From Opeltia flavorubescens (taxonomy: Eukaryota; Ascomycota; Lecanoromycetes; Teloschistales; Teloschistaceae), in assembly GCA_000442125.1 (NCBI GenBank), contig KE546985.1, positions 124,001-188,000 on the forward strand: a stretch of DNA of 64,000 nt, given 5' to 3'. The number at the start of each line of letters is the position of its first letter. The first letter of the stretch is position 1. The notes beneath the pieces are model-generated. The model was not told where the DNA came from and made no database searches. It saw only the letters and a list, made by a program, of their open reading frames with translations. A program made the translations under genes and the position numbers. Positions 32,801 to 44,469 of this stretch are shown in pieces.

Positions 32801-33231
32801 TTCCTAATTAGGGTATAATTAAAGCTATTATTTTTAATAAAAATTATAAATTTATATTTAATCTATAAAGATAAATATTTAAAGCTTTTAAAATAAAATT
32901 TTCTTTTATAGTTTAATATCTATAAATAAATAATATATTTGAGAAATTAAACTAAATAATAGAAATTGTAATATATTATTATATTATAACGCTTTTTAAT
33001 TCTAAATACTAATTTTTTATATTATTACAAATATTTATAATATAAAATAATTTTTTTAATTATAGTTTTACGCTTAAATAATTTATAAAAATTATATTTA
33101 GCTTTAAATAAAAAAAATTTTAAATTTAATATATTTAAATTATTTAAATAATATTAAAAATATCGTTTTTAATAGAAATACTATTACTCCTATTATATAA
33201 TCTATTTTTTCTATAATTGAATTTGAAAAAA

Positions 33232-33640
33232 AAGGGTCTAGTTTATATAAAAAATTGATTTTTACTCGTTTATTTATTAGCTGCAAACTGCGTTTAATAA
33301 ACGAGAAATACTAAAATTCAACTAGATTTTGCAGTTAGTATAACTTTTTTAGTTCTTTATATAGTAATATATAAAATAGATCAATTTAAAATATTTGACG
33401 AGCGTATTCTAACGGTCTAAAAATTCTAAAATTTGGATAGAGACTAGTGGCGCTATTAGCTATAGAAAATTTGCGCTGGCGATTTTCAGTATACGCTCGC
33501 TAAATAAGCTAATAAGATTGAATAAGCTAGTAGGGCTGAGAAGCCTAGTAGGGCTAAAAAGTCTAATAGAGCTAAATAATTAAATAGAGCTAAAAAGCCT
33601 AATAAATCTAAAAAAATAAAAAATATTTTTTTTAAAAAAA
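33232..33640. other. Low-RIP island inside Gypsy-D
   Basis: This roughly 400-bp patch has clearly more G and C, and keeps CpA and TpG dinucleotides that are nearly absent on either side. It contains a perfect 10-bp inverted repeat (33,265-33,274 with 33,296-33,305), a 9-bp inverted pair (33,399-33,407 with 33,491-33,499) and an 18-bp tandem array at its right end. It sits in the integrase-to-chromodomain part of Gypsy-D, so it is probably a later small insertion that escaped or post-dated most RIP. No coding potential is seen. Confidence 0.6.
33505..33612 (+). repeat. 18-bp tandem repeat (about 6 units)
   Basis: Degenerate units of the form 'aagcctagtagggctaaa' repeat about six times, with the central units best preserved and the outer ones drifted. 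This is a minisatellite within the low-RIP island. Confidence 0.7.
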
Positions 33641-35159
33641 AAAATATTTTTAAAAAATTATTTAAAAAGGAATAATTAATTTATTTAATTTTTTAATTAT
33701 TAATTATTTTTTTATTATATCTAATAGGAACTGCTAAAAATAATAAATATTATAATTTAATTATAATACTAAATAAATTAATTATTTCGAATATTATAAT
33801 TTTAAAAATTTTTAATTTTAAAAATATTAATTAAAATATTAAAAATAATAACTATAATTATTATTAAATCAAAAATTTTTAAAAATTTTTTTTGAAAAAA
33901 TTTCGGGCTTTTTTATTTATTATAATAAATGTATTTTCTATAATAATAAAAATATAAAACTAGTATTAAAATATAATTTTTAATATTTTATTAGTATTTT
34001 AACAATTTATCCGGTTTATTATATAACTAAATATTTTATTAAATTTAATTTCTATAATAAAATACCGGCCTATTTATATAAACGCTAAAAATACTATTAT
34101 ATTTATTATTATAAAAATATAGGATTACTATAATATTAAATATATAAAAAAGTTTTTTTTTATTAGAAATTATATATTTTTAAAATTTTATAAAGGTTAT
34201 TTTATTTTAAATTTCTTTTTATTATTAAAGAAAATTAATTAGTAATTAATAAAATTCTTTTATATTATTAAATATATTTGCCGGTTTATATATAAATTTA
34301 AACTATTTAAATAAATAAAAATATATAATATTATTCCTATTATATATTTAGAGCCTATTATTAATTCGATTAGAAATTTTTTTAATAAATATCGAATTTT
34401 TATACAACTACTAGCTATTAATAATAATAATAAAATTAAAATCGAATAAATTATTATAAAATAAAGGATTTATAAGAATAAAAAGTAGAATATTTAATAT
34501 TTAATATAATAGAAAGGTTATAAATTTAAAAAAGATTAATAAATATTTTTATAAAAGCTCGAATATACTAAGAAACTTTTTTAAAATAATAAAAATATAT
34601 TTAATCTAATTAATATAATATTAAATTTAATTTTATAACTAATTCCGTAAATTTTATAACTAATTTTATATATAAATCCACCGGTTCCACCAATTTAAAT
34701 CTTTTTATATATTTAAGTTTCTTTATATACGCAAATTGATACTATTTATATTTCGAATTATACTAAATTTATATAATAATTAGAGTATAATACTAAAGAA
34801 GCTATATAAAAAATAATTAAAAATATATTTATTTAATACGTCTAATAATAATATTTTTTTAATTATTATAATATAAATCTTTTTATAAAAACAAAGGTCG
34901 ATTTATAATTAGTAGAATTATATATTATAAATAATATTACCGTATATAATAACTTTTAGTAGTTAGATTAAAGATTTTTTATAGAATTTATATAGATTTA
35001 TAGGTAAAAATTATAGAAAAAAGTTTATTAATATATATATAGAATATATTTTAATATTATATTTTAGTATATAAAAGTATATTTTTTTATTTATTTATTT
35101 ATTTATTTATTTCTTTTTTTATATATTTCGGGACGAAGTATTTTTTCGAAAAAAATAAT

Positions 35160-35352
35160 TATTGCGAGCGTATTATAATAGCTCTATATATTATATAAAT
35201 ATATATAATTTATTATACTATAATAATAAAAGGCTGCGCTTGTTATTCTAAAAATTACTATTAGTATTAATAGTAAATTTTCGGTAGATTCAATCTATAA
35301 TCTTATATATTATAATATTTAATTTATTATAGTATATATTTACTATAGAGAC
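35160..35352 (+). repeat. 3' LTR of Gypsy-D
   Basis: It begins right after the A-rich purine tract at about 35,143-35,158 and ends where Gypsy-C RNase H similarity resumes. The shared core 'aaaaggctgcgcttg' is at 35,228-35,242. Confidence 0.75.
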
Positions 35353-38300
35353 TTTTAGTTAAAAATTAAAAAAAAGTTTATTTTAATATTTAATAGTATT
35401 TTTTAATTATAAAATTAAAAATATAAATTTTTATTAAAATATAAATAATAAAAAGCTTTATATTATAGTATTAGATTTTAAAAATTTATAATATTATTTA
35501 TAAAAAACTAAAAAAATATTTATATTTTTACGGATTATAATAATTTTAAATATTTTATAATTATAAAAAAATTTATTATAAAATAAATATAATTAATAAA
35601 AAAATTAATTATATTTAATTTTTATATAAAATATTAAAAGAATTTATAAAATTTAATCGATATATTATTTAAAAATTTTAATATTATAAAATTTAATATT
35701 AATAAAAATAATAATAATAATTTTTTATTTATTTTATAAAATAAATTTTATAATAAAAACTATTAGTTTAAATTAAAAAAAAAATTAAAATATTTATAAT
35801 AATTAAATTTATAATAATTTTAATAGTATAATTTAATTATATAATTACTATAAATACTTTTACTACTTATAAAAATAAATATAAATTTAAAAAAATTTAT
35901 AGATTTTTAAATTTTAAAAACTTCCGTTTTTTAATTTAATAAATTATTAAATTAAAAAAATTCTTTTTAAATATATAAATATTTATAATAGAATAAATTT
36001 TTAAATTTTAATAAAAAAACGCTTTTATTATAAAAAAAAAATAGCGTTTAAAATTTACTATTAATTAAAAGATTTTTTTAAAATAGAAAATTAAAAAAAA
36101 AAACTATTTTAAAAAGTTTAATAATTTATATATTTTATAATATAATAATAAACGAAGAAACTTTTTATATAAATTATAATAATTCTAAAATAAATTATTT
36201 TATATAAAAAAAATAAAAAATTTAATTTATAGAAAAAATTATTATTTAAATATAATTAAAAAAATAAAAAATTTTTATAAAATATACTCTAATTATAAAA
36301 AAATGAAAATTTATTATTATAAATTTTATAATTAATTAAAACTAAATTATTAAAAAATATATAACTATTTTATATTATAATAATAGATTTTATTATTAAT
36401 TTATTATTTATAACTAACTTTTATATAAAAAAAATCTATAATTAAATTTTTATATTAATAAATAAATTAATTAGAAATATAATTTATATTTTTATTCTTA
36501 AAAATATCAATATAAATAAATTTATAGAATTATTATAATATAAATTTATTTAATATTATAAAATTATATTAGAAATTATTAATAATAAAAGTTTATTTTT
36601 TATAAATAAATTCTAAAATATTTTTTATTACTATTTAATTATTAAAAAAAAATTTAATATTATATTTTATTTTAAAATTAAAAACTAAATAAAATATTAA
36701 AATTAAATTTTAAAATATTATTTTTAAATTTATAATAATTGTAAATAAAATAATTAATTTAAATTATTATTTTTAACGGAATTTATTTATAATAATAATA
36801 TTTATATAAATACTAATAAACTATTAAATAATTTATTTAAAAAATCTATTACTTTTTTAAATATAAATTTAAAAATCTAATTTTTAAAAAAAAAGTACCT
36901 TTAATATTAAAAAAAATAAATTAAATAAAAAATTTAAAAAAATATTTAATTAAATTTTATAAAAAAAATTTTAAATAATAAATAAAATATTATAATATTT
37001 ATTATAAAGTTATAAATTTTTAAAAAAATAATAAAATATTATTATAATATATTAGTATTTATATTTTAATATTTAAAAAAAAATAAAATTATAAATAATT
37101 AAAGCCTTTTAAAATTTAGAAAAAAATAAATAAATAAATTTATTTTTATAAATTAATTAAATAATTTTAAATAATAAATTTTATATTTTATATTAATTTA
37201 ATTAAATTATAATATTTTTATAATAAAAATTCTAAATTTTAAACTATTTTAATAAAAAATTAAAAAAAATAAAAAATAAAATAAATATTTTATAAATATA
37301 TAATTAAAAATAAATTCTAATATTTAATTTATTAAATTAATATTATATTTTTTAAAAATTTTTTAAAACTAGTTAGTAATTTAAATAATATAAACAAATT
37401 TATTAAAAATTTCGAATAAATAAAATTTAAAATAGATATATTAAAAAAAATTAAAATTAAAATAAAAAATATTTTTAAAAATAAAAAAAAAAGTATAAAT
37501 TATATAAAATTTAATAGTTATTTAAAAAATTATTATTAAAAATTTATATATAAATTAAAAAAATTATATTATTATATTAATTTAAATAATTAATATTTTT
37601 ATAAACTAATTTATAATATATTTATATTTTTAAATAAAACTATTAAATATTATATTAAAAAATAAATTATTAATAAAAGTTTTTAAATAAATAATTATTA
37701 ATATATATTATCTTAGCGATTTATTAAATATTATTTACTATATTTTATAATAAAATAAAAGTTTTTTTTATTATAAAAATAAAAAATTTAATTTTATTTA
37801 TTATTATTAAAATAATAATATTAATAAATTTATATATTATAATTAATTTTATTTTAAATTTCTAAAAATATTATTTTTAAAAAATAAAAATAATTTTAAA
37901 ATTCGTTTTTAAATAAAAATATTTAAAAAAATTCTATTTATATTAATAATAAATAAAAAAATAGTAATTATATTAAATAATTTTTTTTGTAATTATATAA
38001 TAAATATATTTAAAGTTTATTATAAAATATTATATTAGTATTTAATTTAAATAAATTTAAAAAATTAAAAAATTATTTAAAAAATATTATTAAAAATATA
38101 AATTATAAAATTATAATTTAAATATTTAAAAAAATTTTTTTTATATATTTTTAAATTATATTTTTTTTATAGTTTTTTTTAAATAGAAAAACTATAATAA
38201 AAATTATATAAAAAATAAAAAAATATTAGTTTTAAATCTATTTATTTATTAACTTAATTAAAATTTATATAATTAAACGAAAATTTTAAAAAAATAAAAA

Positions 38301-39281
38301 AAAATTATAATTTTAGCGCTATAAATTAAAAAATAAATTATAATAATAATTAAAAATTATATTTATAAAATAGATTATAACTTTAAATTTAAAATAAAAA
38401 AAATTTATAAAAAATTTATAGTTTAATAAAAAATAAAAATTAAAAAAAAATATAATTATTTAAATAATTTAAACAATATTTATTAAAAAAATATTATAAA
38501 AATAAAAACAAATTAAATAAATAATAATTAAATAAAAAATTAATTTTTTATTTTTTTATTATATTTATAGTTTTTTAAAAAATATAATTTTAAAAAAAAT
38601 TTTAATTTATTTTATATCTATTATTAAATATTTTTTTAAAGTAAATTAAAGCTAAAATTAAAATTTTAAATAATTTTATATAATAAAAAATAGTTTAATA
38701 TTTTTAAAATAAATTTAAAATATTTTAATATTATATAATAAATAAAATAATATTTTAAAAAAAAAATTATTTAATAAAAATTTTATTTATTTATAAATTT
38801 AATATTTAAAAATCATTTAATATAAATAAAAGCCGAAATTTATAAAATTTATTTTTTAAAAAAATTTTAAAAAAGTTTTATATTATTTTAAATTATTTTA
38901 TAATAAATAAAAAAATAAAATTTTAATATATTTATCTATAAATTTAATTTTTTAAGTTTTATTATATAATATTAAATAAATATTATAAATAAAAAGTTTA
39001 AAATTAATAAATATTTATATAAAATTAAAATAATTAATTTAATTTATTTAAATTAATTAAATAAATTAAAAAAATAAATATATTTTTAATTAAAATATAA
39101 AGTATTTAAATTTTTTATTTCTATATAAAATCCGTTTATTTATAATTTATAAAATTAACTTTTATAAATTCTAATATAGCTATATACTAATTAACAAAAA
39201 ATAGAAATATATTATATAAATTTATTATATACTAATCCGATTTATAGGACTAAATTTAATTAAAAAAGATATAATTAAAAA

Positions 39282-39488
39282 TAAAAGTTAAATAAATATA
39301 AAATTTATAGGAAATAAAATTATATTTAATATAAATAGCGTTTATATTTAATAAAAACCTTATAGGTTTTAAACTACTAATTCTTTAATAATTAATTTTA
39401 TTATTATCTAGATAAATATCGTTTATATTCTAGTACGCAACTCCGTTAACCCGAGGTTCGCAGATTATTTATCTAGCGACCTTATAAT
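39282..39488 (+). repeat. 3' LTR of Gypsy-C
   Basis: Partner of 23,500-23,698. Its right half (about 39,430-39,482) retains GC-rich stretches such as 'ccgttaacccgaggttcgc', whereas the 5' LTR retains its left half. RIP has thus hit the two copies unevenly. Confidence 0.75.
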
Positions 39489-39519
39489 AATATATAGATA
39501 TTATAATAATAGAGAACTA

Positions 39520-42500
39520 TAAATATATTTATAAATTTAAATAAATTTTTATATTTTTTAATAGTATTTAAAATAGAAAATTATTAATAAATTACTCGAT
39601 AAATTTTATCGATAGTTATAAATAAAATAAAATATTGTAATTATTTTATTTTTATTTTTTTATTTTATAATATAAAAATATATCGATTAAAATTTTAAAA
39701 ATTTTATTATTATTAGTATTTATATATTTAATAAAATTATAATATTAAATATTTTTTTAATTTTACTATAAATAGAAATTTTAATATAAATCTATAAAGC
39801 TAAAATTTTTTTTATAATAGATTTTATAAAGTTTTTCAACTAATAATAAATTAATTAATAATATTATTAATATTTAATAATAGGTTTAAATTAAAATTAA
39901 ATTTTTTTTTAAAAGTACTCCATTAAATTCTAATAAAAATCTATAGCTATTTTACTAAAAATATAATTTTAAATACCGATTATTATAATAATTTATTAAA
40001 TCTAAATTCTTATATTATAATATATAGAAATAAATTATTTATATTTTTAAATAGCCTATTTATTAAATAAAAAATATTATTCTTTTAAAAATCCCTGTTA
40101 TTATTTATATTACTAGAGAAATATTATATTAAAAAATATTAAAAAAGGTTTTTAAACTATTAAAAATCTATTAAAAAAAAACGCTTCCGATTTTTATAAA
40201 AAGTAAACTAGTAGTATTTAATTAAATATATATATATTTTTTTCTATAAATAGTTTATAATATAATAGTTTAACTTTAAAAAAATTTATTTAAAAGTACT
40301 ATATTAGTATTAAGTAATTATTTATATCCAATTGAAATATTTTCGCTATAGATTTAAAATTCGAATCCGTTAGTTTAAATATAAAAAAAAGAGATTATTA
40401 ATAAAAAGCTATTTAATTAGCGATAAAATAGGGTTTTAATATAAATATATATATATTTAATATTAATTTTTTTTAGAATATAATATTATAGATTTATATA
40501 TACAATAATTTTTTTTATATAGTATTTTTACTAATATTACTATTAATATTATAGAAAAACAATATTATAAATTTATAATAGTTTGTTAAAATATATAAAA
40601 TAGTAATTAATACTATTATAATTAAATATTTTCTATATAATTAATAGAATAGAAGGTTTTATATTTTTTTTTTTTATTTTATTAATTTTATATTAATAAT
40701 ATTATAGTATTTTCCTTTTTAATAAAAAAATTTATAAAATATTATAATTAGATTTTTTATATTCTTAATATTATATATTTATATATACTTTTTATAAAAT
40801 ATTTAATTTCTTTTATATATATTTAATTTATTTTATATATATTTTTCTATTAAATTAAAAGATTAAAATTTTTTAATTTATTATAATAAATAATTAATTA
40901 AAAATAATTTCAAAACTTTTTTTTCTATATAAAATTTTAATAGCTAGAAAAATATTTTGAAAAAAAAACTATTTGTTATAATATATTTATAAGTATATAA
41001 ATATTATTTAATTATTATAAAAGTATAAAATATATAAAAACCGCGATATTATTATAGAAAAAAATATTTATAAAAAATTACTATTTGAAACTAATTAATA
41101 ATATTGATATTAAAAAAATTTTAATATATTTTATTATTTATAAAAGTTTTTTTATTATTATTAATTCTAATATTTTTAAATAAAACTTTAATACTGTATA
41201 TAAATTTTAATATATATAAAAACTTTAATTTTATAATTTATATTTATTATTATTTAAATTAAATTATCTATAAAATAAACGAAAAATTTATATAAAAAAT
41301 AAATAGGTTAAGTTTTTTTTAATTATTTATTATTTGATATTAAAATATATTATTAATTTATAAAAATTAAAATTATAAATATCGTTTAAATAATAAAAAA
41401 AATATATTATATTATTTTAAATTTTTTATATATTTCTACTATTAATATAAAATATTCTATTATAAAATAAAATATATATTAAATTAGTTTTAATATAATT
41501 TTTATAAAAAAATTTAATTTTTAAATATTTCTAATCTTTAAAAATCAATTTTTATTATAAATCTAAAAATAAAAATATTATTTTGAATATATTATTAAAA
41601 TATATTAACTAAAAATATTATTTAATTATAAATAGATTTTTAAATATAATTATTATTTAAATATAATATTTATTAGTAAATTTAATAAAAATATTAAATA
41701 AATTTTATTAATATTGAATTAAAAAATATATTAGAAAAAAATATTAAATTATATTTAAATAATAATATAATAAAACTATTCTATTAAATTATTAATATTC
41801 TATTTAATTTTTATTATAATAAATAAGATTTATTCTTTATATTATTTATAAAATTAAAATAAAAGGATATTTTAATTAATTTTCAATAAAATAAACTATT
41901 TTAGTAATATATATATATATAATTCTTTTATAAACGGTTAATATATATATTATATAAATAAAAATCTATAAATTTTTTTATAATTATTCCCAATATTAAA
42001 CTAATTAGTTATTTTATTAATATTTATATAAAAATCTATTTCTAATATTTAGCTTAATAAAACTATTTTTTATATATATTATTAAATTTATAATTATTTT
42101 ATTAGAATTATTAAAAAACTTTTATTATTAAAAATCAATAGTTTAAAAAATTACAAAAATAGTTTTTTATATATTTAAAAAAATTAATTATATTAATAAA
42201 TAAACTTTTAAATAACTATTAAATAAATTAATAAAAAGAAATAAAAATATATTAAAAATAATACCTTCGAATTATAGAAAACAATCTATTAATTAAATAT
42301 AATATTCAATTTTTAAAATATTGAATATAAATTAGTAATACTATATTATATAATATTAATAAGTTTATAATATATTAAATTAATTTATTTAGTTTTTTAA
42401 AATTTATATATACTATTCTATTTTTTTATTAAACGATTTTAATATATTATTTACTATTTTTTTTATAATTATTAATAGTTTTTTATAATTTTATATTTAA

Positions 42501-43870
42501 TATTTATAATTAAATATTATATAAATATAGAATATATAATATATTAGATTTCTTATATCTATTAAATTCTAAATAAACTATCCAATTAAAAAATCTACTA
42601 GATTTTTAAATTTTTATTAATATATTTATTAAAAAACAAATAATTTATCTAATTATATTTATAAATAATTTAATACTATAATTCTATAATTTTAAAGATT
42701 AATAAATTTATAAATCTATTTGTAGTATAAAATACTATAATATAATTTATTATTAAAAAATATTAATTTATTTATATTTATATTAAATATATTATTACTT
42801 TTATTATAAAAAAAAAGTGTTATAATATATATAATTATCTAATAAATTTTGAAATTAGTAATTTAATAAAAATTAATTTATATTAAAATTATAATATATT
42901 AAATTTAATTTTAAAAAAAATAAAAAAATAATTAATAAACTTTTTGAAAATTATTAAATATATTAAATTATTAGTTTTTTATTTTAAATAGTTATTTATA
43001 ATAAAAGCTTATAGAATAATATTAATTGTATATTATAAAGTTACCAGATAAATAAACTATTATCTCTAGGTTAATAATACTGTATAGTAGAATATAAAAA
43101 ACGATTATTTAGATAATAATAGAACTATTTATTAAAAAATTAATTTTTGAAAATTTATAGAATTTTTATTAAATATAGGAACTACCTGTATTAAATATAG
43201 CCCTATTTTCTATAAATTTTACGCTTAATAGATATTCAACTTTATATATATTTAGAACTTAATATTAATTTTAATAATAATATTTATTCTTTTTATTATA
43301 AATTTATATTTCTAGTTATTATTATTAATATTAGTAGATTTAAAAAAAAATTAATTATTTATAAATTTTGTATTTATAAAAATAAAAACGAATTTATTAA
43401 ATATTATATTTAATAAATTAATTGTAAATTTAAAAATTACTAATAAGTATTTAAATATTTTTTAAATAATATTAATATATTAATTAAAAAATTAAAAAAT
43501 AATTTCAATTTAAAATTAGCTTTATATTATAATAAATTAATAAATAATACTAATATTTATTTTAAATAATAAAAATAAATTAAAAACCCGTTTATTAATA
43601 AAAAAATTCCTATTATTATAAACTAATAGTTTTATTTATTATCGATATTCTATTTTAAATATACCGTATAAATAAATAATTAATAAAGTAAATAAAGCTT
43701 AAAAACTATTATAACTCGAAGAAAATTTTTTAAATAGATTTATCTAATTAAATTTAGCGCTATTTAATAACTATATATATTTAATTATAGATTTATTAAA
43801 TAAAAAACTTTTTATTTTTAAATATATATTATTATTTTTTATTTATAATATAATAAAAGTTTAATATATT
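39520..43870 (+). repeat. Repeat family R3, copy 2 (interrupted)
   Basis: It is collinear with copy 1 (16.18-19.7 kb), and similarity runs on both sides of the inserted LTR at 43,033-43,230. It is more AT-rich than copy 1. No domain recognised. Confidence 0.6.
43033..43230 (-). repeat. Solo LTR of the Gypsy-C family, minus strand
   Basis: This is the reverse complement of the Gypsy-C LTR; it retains blocks such as 'ggaactacctgtattaaa'. R3 similarity continues on both flanks without other Gypsy sequence, so it appears to be a solo LTR left by recombination between the two ends of an element that had inserted into R3 copy 2. Confidence 0.65.
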
Positions 43871-43899
43871 TATTTACAAATTTTAATTATTTAAATTTT

Positions 43900-44425
43900 A
43901 TAAAAAATATTATATAAATATTATAAATAGAATATTTATAATTTATTAAAATTTATATAAAATAATAGTAAATATTTTAATTTATTTAAATTAATTAATT
44001 AAATCGAAAAAAATATTATATTTTAAATTTATTAATTAAGTATTTAAATTTTATAAATTTATTTATTGCCCGTTTATCTAAAATTAATAAAATTAACTTT
44101 TATAAATTTTAATATCATTGTATATCGATTAAAAAAAAAATCTAATTAATATAAATATATTAATTAATTAATAGAAATTTAAAATTTATTTAGATTAGTG
44201 GAAATATAATTATAAAATAAAAGGTTATAATATTTATAAAATATATAAAAAGAAGAATTATAATTAATATAAATAGTATCTATATAAAATAAATATTTTA
44301 CGAGCTTTAAACTATTAATTCTTTAATAATTATTTCTATTATTATTTAAATTAACGATTTTTATATTTTATTACGCAGCTCTATTAATCTAAATCTCGCA
44401 GATTATTTATCTAGCGATTTAATAA
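43900..44425 (+). mobile_element. 3' fragment of a second Gypsy-C-family element
   Basis: The interval 43,960-44,220 aligns with the last 300 bp before the Gypsy-C 3' LTR (about 38,990-39,280), and 44,225-44,420 aligns with the LTR itself, ending 'tatctagcgat'. The 5' portion of this element is absent, so it is truncated. It sits between R3 copies 2 and 3. Confidence 0.6.
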
Positions 44426-44469
44426 CTAATATATAATAGAAAAAGCTTTTTTAATTATAAAAATTAAAG

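Larger units (their letters stand above)
26613..35352 (+). mobile_element. Gypsy-D: chromodomain Ty3/Gypsy fossil nested in Gypsy-C
   Basis: Direct repeats of about 190 bp (26,613-26,806 and 35,160-35,352) share a core 'aaaaggctgcgcttg'. Inside, plus-strand translation shows the end of the reverse transcriptase near 31,380-31,430, RNase H at about 31,830-32,160, an integrase core at about 32,620-33,130 and a chromodomain at about 34,435-34,580. A chromodomain after integrase marks a chromovirus. A GAAGT...CGAAAAAAA purine tract lies just before the right LTR, as the 3' polypurine tract should. The copy looks structurally whole, is disabled throughout, and itself carries an insertion around 33.2-34.1 kb between integrase and chromodomain. 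It is about 8.7 kb with that insertion. Confidence 0.8.
23500..39488 (+). mobile_element. Gypsy-C: outer Ty3/Gypsy fossil split by Gypsy-D
   Basis: Two direct repeats (23,500-23,698 and 39,282-39,488) mark the ends. Between them, plus-strand translation gives a Gypsy reverse transcriptase ending (YLDD-type box near 26,130 and the 'FLGF.NFYRRFI' block near 26,370-26,410) that stops at about 26,610. RNase H resumes on the far side of Gypsy-D at about 35,450-35,700, and an integrase core lies at about 36,300-36,850. Without the inserted 8.74 kb, the two flanks total about 7.25 kb, a normal full length for this family. The element is complete in layout but broken everywhere. Its interior (35.4-39.2 kb) is even poorer in G+C than the inserted element, consistent with being older. 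Confidence 0.75.
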
